Positions 52,395-61,718 of a stretch of 64,000 bases of DNA are shown piece by piece (position 1 is the first letter of the stretch; each line of letters begins with the position of its first letter). The notes under the pieces were generated by a model, which searched no databases, was not told where the DNA came from, and saw only the letters and a list, made by a program, of their open reading frames with translations. Source of the stretch: Marivirga sericea (GTDB lineage Bacteria > Bacteroidota > Bacteroidia > Cytophagales > Cyclobacteriaceae). A program made the translations under genes and the position numbers. The stretch is taken from positions 398,655 to 462,654 of the forward strand of contig NZ_FXAW01000003.1 of the NCBI RefSeq assembly GCF_900177665.1, given 5' to 3'.

Positions 52395-52799
52395 ATGTTG
52401 AAAGTAGAACATATCGGAATAGCAGTCAAAAATATGGAAAGTGCTAATTCACTTTTTAGCAAATTATTTAATAAAGATCCATACAAACTAGAAAAAGTAG
52501 AAAGTGAGCACGTATCCACCTCTTTTTTCCAAATGGGAGACACTAAAATTGAGTTGTTAGAAGCTGAAAGTGAGGATAGTGCGATTGCTAAATTCATTGA
52601 AAAAAAAGGCGAGGGAATCCATCACATTGCTTATGAAGTAGAGAATATCGAATCAGAAATGAAAAGATTGGCATCGGAAGGCTTTCAACTCATAAACAAA
52701 GCGCCTAAAAATGGAGCCGATAATAAATTAGTCTGTTTTTTACATCCAAAAAGCACTAATGGCGTATTAATAGAACTTTGCCAAGAAATCAAAAAATGA
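52395..52799 (+). CDS. mce: methylmalonyl-CoA epimerase
   Basis: Interconverts (R)- and (S)-methylmalonyl-CoA in the propionate/succinate route. A VOC-fold protein of 134 residues starting MLKVEHIGIAVKNMESAN. Metal ligands are His6 (VEHIGIA), the Gln/Glu region in TKIELLEAESEDSAIAKFIEKKGEGIHHIAYEV, His in GIHHIAYE and Glu in GVLIELCQE. Cytoplasmic. The mutase genes are not in the window. Confidence 0.94.
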   Translation: MLKVEHIGIAVKNMESANSLFSKLFNKDPYKLEKVESEHVSTSFFQMGDTKIELLEAESEDSAIAKFIEKKGEGIHHIAYEVENIESEMKRLASEGFQLINKAPKNGADNKLVCFLHPKSTNGVLIELCQEIKK

Positions 52800-52937
52800 T
52801 TATTGGTGCTGAATAGAATTATAATATTTTAGCTTCTTCTTTCCTTTTCTGGTTTGAAAAGAACTTTTATTACAGGCCGAAAAAATAAATGCGCCTAACA
52901 GCAAGAAAATGAATATCTTAAAAAGTTTCGTCTTCAT
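52800..52937 (-). CDS. small lipoprotein (45 aa)
   Basis: A short frame opening with ATG at 52937. The translation starts MKTKLFKIFIFLLLGAFIFS and continues ACNKSS, a textbook lipoprotein signal with lipobox FSAC, followed by a very basic tail (FQTRKGKKKLKYYNSIQHQ). It fills the gap between mce and thiL and ends one base after the mce stop on the other strand. Small lipoproteins of this type are frequent in Bacteroidota. Function is unknown. Confidence 0.6.
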   Translation of the reverse strand: MKTKLFKIFIFLLLGAFIFSACNKSSFQTRKGKKKLKYYNSIQHQ

Positions 52938-52982
52938 AATACAAAAGTAAAAAATTCAATTTAGAAACTCAAAAATACTAAA

Positions 52983-54017
52983 ATGAGCGATCAAAATAGA
53001 ACAGAAATAAATAAACTAGGTGAATTTGGTTTAATCGATAAAATCGCAGAAAAGTTCAGCAAACAGAATAATTCTACTCATTATGCCATTGGAGACGATG
53101 CTGCGGTTATTGATGTAGGCGATCATTTTCAACTTGTCTCAACTGATATGCTTTTAGAAGGTGTTCATTTTGACCTTTCTTATTTCCCATTACATCATTT
53201 GGGTTTCAAATCTGTAGCGGTAAATGTATCTGATATTGCGGCCATGAATGGTATAGCAGAACAAATCACCGTTAGTTTAGCGCTGAGTAATAGATTCTCT
53301 TTAGAAGCCATTGATGCTTTCTACGAAGGTGTAAAAGCAGCATGTGATGCCTATAAAGTTGATTTAGTTGGTGGAGACACCACAGCTTCTCCGTCAGGAT
53401 TAATGATTTCAGTTACTGCAATAGGAAGAGTTGATAAAGATAAAATAGCCTACCGATCGGGTGCCAAAGTAAATGATATTGTCTGTGTAACGGGAGATTT
53501 AGGCGGTGCTTATATGGGCTTGCAAGTCCTAGAAAGGGAAAAACAAGTGTTTTTAGCGAACCCAGAAATGCAACCACAGCTTGATAATTATCAATACATA
53601 GTAGGAAGACAATTAAAACCTGAAGCAAGAATGGACTTGGTCCATGAGCTTTTGGATCTGAAAATAGTACCAACTTCCATGATCGATATTTCAGACGGTT
53701 TAGCTTCTGAACTGCATCATCTTGCCAAAAATTCAGATGTGGGAATCAATATTCACGAGGATAAATTACCATATGCTAGCAATATGCAAGAAACTGCTAT
53801 AGAATTCAAATTAGATCCTAATACAGCTATTTTGAATGGTGGGGAAGATTATGAATTGCTATTTACCATTTCACAAGATGATTTTGAAAAAGTAAAAAAG
53901 CATCCTGATATCCACTTTATTGGCTATGTAAATGAGAAATCAAGCGGCCTGAATATGGTAACTGCAAAAGGAAATCCTATTCCTTTAAAGGCTCAGGGCT
54001 GGGATCATTTTAGTTGA
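52983..54017 (+). CDS. thiL: thiamine-monophosphate kinase
   Basis: Phosphorylates thiamine monophosphate to the diphosphate. The 344-residue protein shows the AIR-synthetase/ThiL pattern: ELGxFGLI start (KLGEFGLIDKIAEKF), IGDDAAVIDVGDHFQLVSTDMLLEGVHFDL, VNVSDIAAMNG, GGDTTASPSG, ID-ISDGLASELHHL and NGGEDYELLFTI. The metal-binding Asp residues in GDDAA, DMLLEGVHFD and VGGDT are kept. Monocistronic with a terminator. Confidence 0.95.
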   Translation: MSDQNRTEINKLGEFGLIDKIAEKFSKQNNSTHYAIGDDAAVIDVGDHFQLVSTDMLLEGVHFDLSYFPLHHLGFKSVAVNVSDIAAMNGIAEQITVSLALSNRFSLEAIDAFYEGVKAACDAYKVDLVGGDTTASPSGLMISVTAIGRVDKDKIAYRSGAKVNDIVCVTGDLGGAYMGLQVLEREKQVFLANPEMQPQLDNYQYIVGRQLKPEARMDLVHELLDLKIVPTSMIDISDGLASELHHLAKNSDVGINIHEDKLPYASNMQETAIEFKLDPNTAILNGGEDYELLFTISQDDFEKVKKHPDIHFIGYVNEKSSGLNMVTAKGNPIPLKAQGWDHFS

Positions 54018-54063
54018 GAATACTAAGCATTAAACTGTAATGCAATTGAACCATAAAAGAAAC

Positions 54064-54091
54064 AAAAGGACAGCTTGAAGATGTCCTTTTT
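54064..54091 (+). terminator. terminator of thiL
   Basis: AAAAGGACA (54064-54072) pairs with TGTCCTTTT (54082-54090), followed by T. Confidence 0.82.
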
Positions 54092-54270
54092 GATAATTAG
54101 TCTTCTTATGATAATAGATTGCTGATTAAAAATCTTCTTGATCGCTTTCATAAAGCAATTTATAAAAATGTTTTGGCAGCAAAAACCTCAAAAAATAGCT
54201 TTTTCATTCACGACTGGGGTTCCTGATTAATGCAATTGAGAGCTACTTAGCTGGTAGCAAAGCCTTGTTT

Positions 54271-55242
54271 CTAATTAAAAACCTTCTGCATCCAAGCGGC
54301 TAATTCCATTAATAAAGCAATACCCATATGTACAACTATGCCTCCCCAAATATTTTTGCTTTGGTAGGTCAATACACCTAGTATATATCCGCCAAAAAAT
54401 GAGCCTATGGTTTCACCTAGTGGTTTACCGTAGTGTAAGGCCACATATAAACCTACCATCGGTAAAATAGCCCTAGGTCCTAAAAAGGCAGTAAAAGCAA
54501 GTACCATAAAGCCACGAAAAAGAAACTCGGTAGTCACAAAATCCCAAGCATAGAAGATTTCAAAAACCACTGCTCTGAGTTCTACCGACCAGCCCATAAA
54601 TTCATAGGTAGAAGAAAAGCGTGGGTAAAAACTCCTAAAGCTCTCTTCAAATGAAGCTCCTGCAATTAAGGGGATCATCAAGAGAATAAGCGGAAAATAT
54701 TGCCCGATCTTTCGAACGGAAGTGCGTAAGCCGTAAAAGTTATCATTACTCTTCTCGAATTTCAAATAGTATATTAAAATCGGCAGCATCATTACAAAAA
54801 TACTGGTGACTTGTGAGCTAACCTTATACATATAAAACCGGTCTTGGTATTCGAACAACTCTCTGGTTATATCTTTATAATACTGAAAACAAACATCAAC
54901 TGTTAATACTAGAAGCATAAACAAGCTTTTCGCCATAAATGCTTTGTCATTAAATAGATTAGGGATTGTTTTAAATCGGTAACATAGAAACACTATACCG
55001 TAAAAAATAATGGAGAACATGATAAAATGTGCCAAATAGGGCAAGGAATCAGGTTTCAATCTGTCCATCCATTTCTCAAATCTTATATCCATTATAAGAT
55101 AGTTGAAGGCAGTAAGGATGGCGATGAATATACTAATGGAAATGTATAGTCCTGGGGGGTGCTTAACTTCCTTGTGAAAATCCGTAAAATAACGCCAAAT
55201 CGTTTTCATTTTTGTAAAGTTGAAGCTTTTGAAGTCTTGCAT
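54271..55242 (-). CDS. CPBP-family intramembrane protease-like protein
   Basis: A 323-residue membrane protein with eight or more helices. Start at 55242 (MQDFKSF); the ATG at 55209 (MKTIWRYF) is also possible. The C-terminal third has the CPBP/Abi layout: EFLFRGFM (motif 1, but with Thr where the family usually has the first Glu of EExxxR), then ALHYGKPLGETIGSFFGGYILGVLTYQ and IWGGIVVHMGIALLMELA (His motifs). With only one Glu in motif 1 the metal site may still form. Members act in prenylated-protein processing, bacteriocin immunity or unknown roles. The role here is unknown. Confidence 0.8.
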   Translation of the reverse strand: MQDFKSFNFTKMKTIWRYFTDFHKEVKHPPGLYISISIFIAILTAFNYLIMDIRFEKWMDRLKPDSLPYLAHFIMFSIIFYGIVFLCYRFKTIPNLFNDKAFMAKSLFMLLVLTVDVCFQYYKDITRELFEYQDRFYMYKVSSQVTSIFVMMLPILIYYLKFEKSNDNFYGLRTSVRKIGQYFPLILLMIPLIAGASFEESFRSFYPRFSSTYEFMGWSVELRAVVFEIFYAWDFVTTEFLFRGFMVLAFTAFLGPRAILPMVGLYVALHYGKPLGETIGSFFGGYILGVLTYQSKNIWGGIVVHMGIALLMELAAWMQKVFN

Positions 55243-55323
55243 TGATGGTAATTGCGTACTATCAGATAGCAGTTAGCATTGACTAGAAAGCCTACTCTAT
55301 GATGGTAGCGATTACCAAAACAC

Positions 55324-55905
55324 CTATCCTTTCGCAAAAGCTGATAGCGCTTGATATACCTTATGAATCGGAAGACCCATTACAGTGAAATAAGAACCTT
55401 CAAGCTTTTCGATATGCGTTAAGCCAATCCCTTCTTGTATTCCGTAAGCGCCTGCTTTATCAAATGGTTTATGATTCCTGATATAATCCCAAATGACCTG
55501 GTCTTCGATAGGATTGAAATACACTAAAGTCTCATCAGAATACTTCTCAAAATTTCCATTAACCAAAATACAAAAGCCGGAAACTACTTGATGAGCTCTT
55601 CCGCTAAGCTTACTTAACATACTAAAAGCTTCATCATCATTTTTTGGCTTTTCCAACAATTCATTATCAATTAAGACTGTGGTATCAGCCGTTAAGATGA
55701 TATGTTCATTATAATTCGTATCAGCAGCAAAAGCTCTGGCCTTCTTTTCTGCTAAAAAAGCGGCAACTTCGATATGCGGCATCTCTGCGGGATAAGATTC
55801 TTCCGTATCCTTCGCTTCAACAGTAAACTCAAATCCTGCTTTTGCTAAAATCTCTTTTCTTCTGGGTGACTTAGACCCTAAAATAATTGGGTAGTTCAAA
55901 TTCAT
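55324..55905 (-). CDS. maf: Maf-type nucleoside-triphosphate pyrophosphatase
   Basis: Hydrolyses dTTP, UTP or modified nucleotides to monophosphates. The start is placed at ATG 55905 (MNLNYPIILGSKSPRRKEIL); the longer GTG start at 55935 would add ten unconserved residues. Motifs are SKSPRR near the N-terminus, ADTTVLIDNELLEKPKND in the middle and DKAGAYGIQEGIG late, as in the family. The gene overlaps the 3' end of the DUF1015 gene by 35 bases in another frame, which indicates tight operon packing. Confidence 0.94.
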   Translation of the reverse strand: MNLNYPIILGSKSPRRKEILAKAGFEFTVEAKDTEESYPAEMPHIEVAAFLAEKKARAFAADTNYNEHIILTADTTVLIDNELLEKPKNDDEAFSMLSKLSGRAHQVVSGFCILVNGNFEKYSDETLVYFNPIEDQVIWDYIRNHKPFDKAGAYGIQEGIGLTHIEKLEGSYFTVMGLPIHKVYQALSAFAKG

Positions 55906-57175
55906 CTTCTTGTATTGATCCAAATAAAAAACCACAAATCGTTTTTGGATAGAAATAAGTTGATTTCTGAGGCATGGTGTAACCTGTATTACAGACCTTT
56001 TTTACTTGCTCCATACTTATTTCCTTGGTGATAAGCGCACATTGCACTTCTTCCTTGAATAGCTTACGGATACAAGCCGTAAAATTTCTTTCGAACTGAA
56101 TAGACTCTGAACTTCTTTGTTCTTTTCCTTTTATTCCTAAAATCTGTTCAATGAAGAAGTAATGTAAGACCGTTAAATCAAGGTGCTTCACTTCATCCGG
56201 GAAATTCCACTTTAGTTCTGAAATTTTTTCAGGCTTCAATCGGATTTTAAAGGTGTTTTCTTTAAACAAAAGACCAAAAGCCCATTTTTTTCCTAAAATA
56301 ATTTCATGAACATCTTCAGGATTTTCAAGTGGTTTAATAATAAAATTCTCTTCTAATTTCTTTAATATCTCTTTCTCTGAAAAATCAGGAATATCCTTTA
56401 TTAACCGATGAGTAGGCAAAATTCTTAAATCATCAGAATCTGAATTGGTCAGATACATCATATGAAAATTATAGCTTTCTTGCCCCGTATGGTTTGGATT
56501 CTGCTCCCTCATCTTTTTTCGATAAAGCAATGAGCCCTCATAGCGGTGATGGCCATCTGCTAAAATAATTTGTTGAGGCGCAATCTTCGCTATGAATTTT
56601 TTAATGATTTTAGCATCATGGATCACACTTACTACCTCACGCACTCCCTGATAGTCTTCCAGCTCCCCTAATGGCATTTGCATGCTTTCATCCATATAAG
56701 GTTCCAATTCGAAATCTGGATCAGAATATAGCCCGTGAGTAGCACTCACATTCAATTGGGTTTTATCCAACAACTCTATTCTATCATTGACAGACTTCGG
56801 GATGGTATTTTCATGACGCAGGATGACGTTCTCGTCCCAATCATAAGCCTTAATGAATGTAATGAACCCTTTACGAACCAGTTCTCGAGAGGACCCTGGT
56901 AAAGTAAAATACTGGTAATACACATAAATCCCCGGCAAAGGATCTTGTTTTATAATACCCTCTGATTTCCATTTAGCTAAACGATCAGCTGCCATATCAG
57001 ACGATTCTTCACCTCCTTTGGGTACTGACAAATGAATACTATTCAAAGAATTTTTATAGAGGGCTTCCCTTTGCTTAGCCGATACCACGTCAAACAAAGG
57101 GCTTGTTAAATTTTCAATTTCCTTCTGTAGCTCAGCATTGTAACGCCAGGCTTTAATAGGCTTAATTTCCGCCAT
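55871..57175 (-). CDS. DUF1015 family protein
   Basis: A 434-residue cytoplasmic protein of the widespread DUF1015 group. The hallmark ILADGHHRYEGSLLYRK (HHRYE) is present, together with IKAWRYNAELQKEI at the start and DLTVLHYFFIEQILGIKGKE in the C-terminal part. The biochemical function is not established; DUF1015 genes often neighbour serine or PLP-enzyme genes. Its last 35 bases overlap the start of maf, and both are probably co-transcribed downstream of accC (93-base gap). Confidence 0.88.
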   Translation of the reverse strand: MAEIKPIKAWRYNAELQKEIENLTSPLFDVVSAKQREALYKNSLNSIHLSVPKGGEESSDMAADRLAKWKSEGIIKQDPLPGIYVYYQYFTLPGSSRELVRKGFITFIKAYDWDENVILRHENTIPKSVNDRIELLDKTQLNVSATHGLYSDPDFELEPYMDESMQMPLGELEDYQGVREVVSVIHDAKIIKKFIAKIAPQQIILADGHHRYEGSLLYRKKMREQNPNHTGQESYNFHMMYLTNSDSDDLRILPTHRLIKDIPDFSEKEILKKLEENFIIKPLENPEDVHEIILGKKWAFGLLFKENTFKIRLKPEKISELKWNFPDEVKHLDLTVLHYFFIEQILGIKGKEQRSSESIQFERNFTACIRKLFKEEVQCALITKEISMEQVKKVCNTGYTMPQKSTYFYPKTICGFLFGSIQEDEFELPNYFRV

Positions 57176-57268
57176 TATGGGATTACTATATTAAATTTCA
57201 CAATTACATTTAGCACTTAAGAATGGGCGATCATTAAAAACCTCCAAATATTATCAAGAGCGCTATAT

Positions 57269-58762
57269 TTACAACCTATTTTTTTTCCACAGAGATACCT
57301 TCTTGTCGTTTTCTTCCTGTGCTGTCTGTTTCTTTTTTCTTTCTGACCATAATTTCACGGCAAGAGCAGCTGCAATTTCAGATTCCACATCAGAGATTTT
57401 TTCGTCTAAATCACTTGGCTGGAAGTACTTTTCTATAAATTTAGTATTGAAATTTCCGCTAGTAAATGCTTCATGTTTTAAAACATATTTGCAAAAACTC
57501 AATGTTGTTTGTATCCCTACAATTTCGTACTCATCTATAGCTCTAATCATTCTATTGATAGCCTCTTCTCTATTGTCTGCATAAGTAATAAGTTTAGCAA
57601 TCATTGGGTCGTAATGAATAGGAATATCCATTCCTTGCTCAAAACCATCATCAACTCTCACACCGGTACCTTGCGGCCTTTTATATACTTTCAATTGCCC
57701 AATATCAGGCAAGAAATTATTTTGAGGATCTTCTGCATAAACTCGAACCTCCACGGCATGGCCTGTGATACTTAAATCTTCCTGTCTTATAGAAAGCGCT
57801 TTTCCCTCTGCTATTCTGATTTGCTCCTTTACTAAATCAACTCCAGTTATTTGTTCCGTAACAGGATGTTCTACCTGCAAACGAGTATTCATTTCGAGGA
57901 AGTAAAAATTCAACTTATCATCCACAATAAACTCAACAGTTCCCGCACCGTAGTAATTACAAGATTTAGCCACATCTATAGCCGCTTGGCCCATTTGTTC
58001 TCTAATCTCTGGAGTCAAAACACTTGAAGGAGCTTCTTCAATTACTTTTTGATGTCTTCTTTGAATGGAACATTCTCTTTCAAACAGATGCACCACATTT
58101 CCTTTTTGGTCTCCCAGAACCTGAATTTCAATGTGGCGTGGTGAAGTCACAAACTTTTCGATAAAGACGGCTCCATTTCCAAAAGCATTTTTCGCTTCAC
58201 TTACTGCCCTGTCCATTTGCGATTCAAATTCAGCAGGGTCTTCGACAATCCTCATCCCTTTACCACCACCACCAGCACTGGCTTTAATTAAAATAGGATA
58301 GCCAATTTCATCGGCTTTTTCCTTAGCGAATGGAATGTCAGTAATGGCTTTATCCAAACCAGGAACCAAGGGCACATTTCTCTTTAGAACAGCTGCTTTA
58401 GCAGAAAGCTTATCTCCCATTACTTCTATCGACTCAGCCGATGGCCCAATAAAAATAATGCCTGCCTTTTCCACTTGTCTGGCAAAATCTGCATTTTCAG
58501 ATAGAAACCCATAACCAGGGTGTATGGCATCAACTTTTAAGTCTTTACAGGTTTGAAGTATTTTATCTATTCTTAAATAACTCTCAGCAGAGGCAGGAGG
58601 ACCCACACATACTGCTTCATCGGCATAACGTACGTGAAGCGCATTCCTATCAGCTTCACTATATATCGCCACAGTTTTAATACCCAGTTCACGCGCTGAA
58701 CGCATTACTCTGAGGGCAATCTCTCCTCTGTTGGCAACTAAGATTTTTTTAATATCTGGCAT
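57269..58762 (-). CDS. accC: biotin carboxylase subunit of acetyl-/propionyl-CoA carboxylase
   Basis: ATP-dependent carboxylation of biotin. The 497-residue protein contains the pre-ATP-grasp fold (KKILVANRGEIALRVMRSARELG), ATP-grasp glycine loop IKASAGGGGKGMRIV, catalytic EMNTRLQVEHPVTE and the C-terminal domain ITGHAVEVRVYAEDP. It is about 50 residues longer than E. coli AccC because of a tail (SDVESEIAAALAVKLWSERKKK) common in Bacteroidota acyl-CoA carboxylase subunits. No biotin carrier or carboxyltransferase gene is adjacent. Whether it serves acetyl-CoA or propionyl-CoA is open. Confidence 0.92.
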   Translation of the reverse strand: MPDIKKILVANRGEIALRVMRSARELGIKTVAIYSEADRNALHVRYADEAVCVGPPASAESYLRIDKILQTCKDLKVDAIHPGYGFLSENADFARQVEKAGIIFIGPSAESIEVMGDKLSAKAAVLKRNVPLVPGLDKAITDIPFAKEKADEIGYPILIKASAGGGGKGMRIVEDPAEFESQMDRAVSEAKNAFGNGAVFIEKFVTSPRHIEIQVLGDQKGNVVHLFERECSIQRRHQKVIEEAPSSVLTPEIREQMGQAAIDVAKSCNYYGAGTVEFIVDDKLNFYFLEMNTRLQVEHPVTEQITGVDLVKEQIRIAEGKALSIRQEDLSITGHAVEVRVYAEDPQNNFLPDIGQLKVYKRPQGTGVRVDDGFEQGMDIPIHYDPMIAKLITYADNREEAINRMIRAIDEYEIVGIQTTLSFCKYVLKHEAFTSGNFNTKFIEKYFQPSDLDEKISDVESEIAAALAVKLWSERKKKQTAQEENDKKVSLWKKNRL

Positions 58763-58884
58763 ATCAATAAGTCGTTCAATATCAAATAAAAATTGAAGTA
58801 CAATGCTACATAATTATTGTCTTTTTTACTAAAAAATAAGCCTTAAAAGCAGGGAATCAATTTTTTAGGTAGCAGCTTTTTTGT

Positions 58885-58892
58885 TACCTTTG
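58885..58892 (+). promoter_or_regulatory. -7 promoter box of the alpha-oxoamine synthase gene
   Basis: TACCTTTG, an exact TAnnTTTG match, 43 bases before the GTG start. No good -33 TTG is seen. Confidence 0.5.
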
Positions 58893-58935
58893 ACGATTGA
58901 TTAGAAAAAGTATACGTACATTAAAATAGATAAAC

Positions 58936-60186
58936 GTGGATTTATTTGAGAAATTGAAGGTGGATCGCGGACCTTTAGGTAAGCATTCAAATGTAGAAGA
59001 AGGTTATTTTATGTTCCCCAAATTGGAAGGAGAATTATCTCCCCACATGAAATTTAGAGGGAAAGAAGTTTTAACCTGGAGTTTAAATAATTACTTAGGG
59101 TTAGGTAACCACCCTGAAGTAAGAAAAGCCGATGCCGAATCAGCTGCCAAGTGGGGATTAGCTTATCCGATGGGCGCTAGAATGATGTCTGGTAATACAT
59201 CTCAACATGAAGAATTAGAGAGGCAATTAGCTGAATTCATCAAGAAAGATGATGTAATGCTATTAAACTACGGTTATCAAGGTGTTTTATCTGTTATTGA
59301 TGCCGTAGTGGGTCGAAAAGATGCTATTGTATACGATGCGGAATGTCATGCTTGTATTGTTGATGGTGTACGTTTACACATGGGCAAAAGGTTTGTCTAC
59401 CCACATAATGATATTGAAAGCCTAGAAAAGCAGTTACAAAGAGCTACAAAGCTAACCGAGGAAACTGGTGGCGGTATATTAGTAATTACAGAAGGTGTTT
59501 TTGGAATGACTGGAGCGATGGGTAAAATAAAAGAAACACTTGCCTTAAAAGAAAAATATAACTTCCGTCTTTTATGCGATGATGCACATGGTTTCGGCAC
59601 AATGGGTGAGACTGGCGCAGGAACCGGAGAACAGCAAGGTGTTATGGATCAAATTGATTTGTACTTCAGCACATTTGCTAAATCAATGGCAGCAATTGGC
59701 GCATTCGTTGCCGGTGATCCTGAAATTGTAAAATTCCTTAGATACAATATGAGATCGCAAATTTTTGCAAAGTCCCTGCCGATGCCAATAGTTGAAGGCG
59801 CATTGAAGCGTTTAGAATTATTGCGTGACCAGCCGGAGCACAAAAAGAATTTATGGACGATAGTCGATGCCTTGCAAGATGGGTTAAAGCAAAAAGGTTT
59901 CAGTATCGGGACTACTCAATCACCAGTTACTCCAGTAATGTTAAATGGAACGGTTGGAGAGGCTGCAGCATTAGCTTACGACTTAAGAGAAAATTTCGGT
60001 ATCTTCTGTTCAGTAGTAATATATCCTGTAGTGCCTAAAGACACTATTTTGCTAAGATTAATCCCAACTGCCTCTCATAGTTTGGAAGATGTGGACCGTA
60101 CAATTAAGGCATTTGAAGCAATAAAAGATAAGCTAAAAGAAGGTCATTACAGGGAAAATGAGCTTGCAAAAGCCTTTAAAGAGTAA
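58936..60186 (+). CDS. alpha-oxoamine synthase (serine palmitoyltransferase-like)
   Basis: A PLP enzyme of 416 residues that condenses an amino acid with an acyl thioester. It begins at GTG 58936, since the conserved N-terminus (DLFEKLKVDRGPLGKH) leaves no better start. PLP lysine is about Lys249 (YFSTFAKSMAAIGAF). SLNNYLGLGNHPEV, GARMMSGNTSQHEELE, YDAECHACIVDGVRLHMG and LLCDDAHGFGTMGETGAG are family motifs. It could make sphingolipid bases from serine, sulfonolipid (capnine-type) bases from cysteate, or be a KBL-like enzyme; Cytophagales make sulfonolipids, so this is a serious option. It is followed by a histone H1-like gene. Confidence 0.85.
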   Translation: MDLFEKLKVDRGPLGKHSNVEEGYFMFPKLEGELSPHMKFRGKEVLTWSLNNYLGLGNHPEVRKADAESAAKWGLAYPMGARMMSGNTSQHEELERQLAEFIKKDDVMLLNYGYQGVLSVIDAVVGRKDAIVYDAECHACIVDGVRLHMGKRFVYPHNDIESLEKQLQRATKLTEETGGGILVITEGVFGMTGAMGKIKETLALKEKYNFRLLCDDAHGFGTMGETGAGTGEQQGVMDQIDLYFSTFAKSMAAIGAFVAGDPEIVKFLRYNMRSQIFAKSLPMPIVEGALKRLELLRDQPEHKKNLWTIVDALQDGLKQKGFSIGTTQSPVTPVMLNGTVGEAAALAYDLRENFGIFCSVVIYPVVPKDTILLRLIPTASHSLEDVDRTIKAFEAIKDKLKEGHYRENELAKAFKE

Positions 60187-60288
60187 TTTTTTAGGAAAAA
60201 TGTTGCTCTAGTTGTTGTTTTTATATGTTTTTACCTATATTGCTTTCAATTAAATAATTTATTTAGTCAACCGTAAACTAAAATAAGA

Positions 60289-60465
60289 ATGAAAAGATTC
60301 GAACAAGTAAGAGACCTTATCATGGGTCTAGAAGGTGATTTTGAAAAGTTTTACGACAAAGAGAATCAGGCAGCTGGTACTCGCGTAAGAAAAGGAATGC
60401 AAGAGTTGAAAAACTTAGCGCAAGAAATCAGAATTGAAGTTCAAGATATCAAGAACAAATCTTAA
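60289..60465 (+). CDS. histone H1-like small protein (58 aa)
   Basis: Starts MKRFEQVRDLIMGLEGDFEK and continues FYDKENQAAGTRVRKGMQEL, ending in KNLAQEIRIEVQDIKNKS. This matches short Bacteroidota proteins annotated histone H1 or Hc1-like, in which the pattern FYxKxNxAAGTRxRKGxQELKxLAQEIRxEVQ is constant. It is helical. It probably binds nucleic acid, though unlike eukaryotic H1 it has no long Lys-rich tail. Monocistronic, with a terminator. Confidence 0.82.
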   Translation: MKRFEQVRDLIMGLEGDFEKFYDKENQAAGTRVRKGMQELKNLAQEIRIEVQDIKNKS

Positions 60466-60489
60466 TTAGAATTTGAATGATTTCGAAAG

Positions 60490-60519
60490 AGGCTGGCAGT
60501 TTTGTCAGCCTTTTTTTTT
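60490..60519 (+). terminator. terminator of the histone H1-like gene
   Basis: AGGCTGGCA (60490-60498) pairs with TGTCAGCCT (60503-60511) with one G-T pair, followed by eight T bases. Confidence 0.88.
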
Positions 60520-60569
60520 GACTTATTTTTAATGATCATTATACAAAATGATTTCAAAAAGCATTTAAA

Positions 60570-61718
60570 ATGACAGCTATTCAATCTAAACTACCTAATG
60601 TTGGTACAACTATATTCACTGTTATGTCTCAAATGGCAAGTGAGTATAATGCCATTAATCTTTCCCAAGGGTTTCCTGATTTTCCTGTATCAGAAAAATT
60701 AATAGATTTGGTTTATCAAAATATGCAAATAGGCCATAATCAATATGCACCTATGCCTGGTTTACCGCAGCTCCGAGAAGCTATTGCAGCGAAAATAAAA
60801 AATACTGGAGGCATAAAACTAAATACTGAGACGGAAATTACGGTTTCAGCTGGCGCTACTGAAGCTATCTTCTCCAGTGTTTTAGCAACAGTGAATCAAG
60901 GCGATGAAGTTATTGTTTTGGAACCTGCTTACGATTGCTATATTCCTGCTATCGAACTAGCGGGAGGAAAAGTTATACCTGTTGGCTTGAATCTGGCTGA
61001 CTTTAAACCTGATTGGCAGAAAATACAAGATAAAATCACGGAAAAAACTCGAATGATTATTATCAATTTCCCCCACAATCCTTCAGGAGCAATTTTAACT
61101 GAAACAGATGTAGCTGCACTGAAAAAAATATTGGAGGAAAACCCTCAACTTCTTATTCTTAGCGATGAAGTATATGAGCATATCATCTTTGATGGAAACA
61201 CTAATTTAAGTGTCCTGAAAGATGAATTCTTAGCAAGTAGAAGTATAGCCGTTTCATCTTTTGGTAAGACTTTTCATGCTACCGGCTGGAAGATAGGGTA
61301 TATGGTAGCTCCGGAAACTATTATGAAGGAAATCAGGAAGGTACATCAATACAATTGCTTCTCAGTACATACGCCAAGTCAGTTTGCTATGGCCGAATAC
61401 TTACAAAATGAGCAAACCTATTTGGGCGTGAGTTCGATGTATGAAAGAAAGAGAGAGTTCTTTCAAGAAGCAATGCAAAAATCTAAGTTCAAAGTAATTC
61501 CATCTTACGGTACTTATTTCCAATTATTAGATTTCAGCGAAGTCTCGGATATGGACGACATGGAATTTGCTCAGTATTTGATCAAAGAAAAGGGAGTTGC
61601 CTCAATTCCAGTTTCAGCCTTTTACTCTGACCGACAAGACAATAAATTACTTAGATTCTGCTTTGCCAAAGGAGAAGAAACACTACAAAAAGCAGCAGAC
61701 ATATTATGCAAGATTTAA
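60570..61718 (+). CDS. methionine (glutamine) aminotransferase, PLP class I
   Basis: A 382-residue fold-type I aminotransferase resembling YbdL/MtnE-type and kynurenine/glutamine transaminase K enzymes. PLP lysine is about Lys233 (SSFGKTFHATGWKIGY). Other landmarks are INLSQGFPDFPVSEKL, HNQYAPMPGLPQLREAIA, VSAGATEAIFS and NFPHNPSGAIL. It would regenerate methionine from its 2-oxo acid with glutamine as donor. The stop overlaps the omega-amidase gene by 13 bases, and that enzyme removes the 2-oxoglutaramate by-product, so the two act in one pathway. Confidence 0.9.
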   Translation: MTAIQSKLPNVGTTIFTVMSQMASEYNAINLSQGFPDFPVSEKLIDLVYQNMQIGHNQYAPMPGLPQLREAIAAKIKNTGGIKLNTETEITVSAGATEAIFSSVLATVNQGDEVIVLEPAYDCYIPAIELAGGKVIPVGLNLADFKPDWQKIQDKITEKTRMIIINFPHNPSGAILTETDVAALKKILEENPQLLILSDEVYEHIIFDGNTNLSVLKDEFLASRSIAVSSFGKTFHATGWKIGYMVAPETIMKEIRKVHQYNCFSVHTPSQFAMAEYLQNEQTYLGVSSMYERKREFFQEAMQKSKFKVIPSYGTYFQLLDFSEVSDMDDMEFAQYLIKEKGVASIPVSAFYSDRQDNKLLRFCFAKGEETLQKAADILCKI

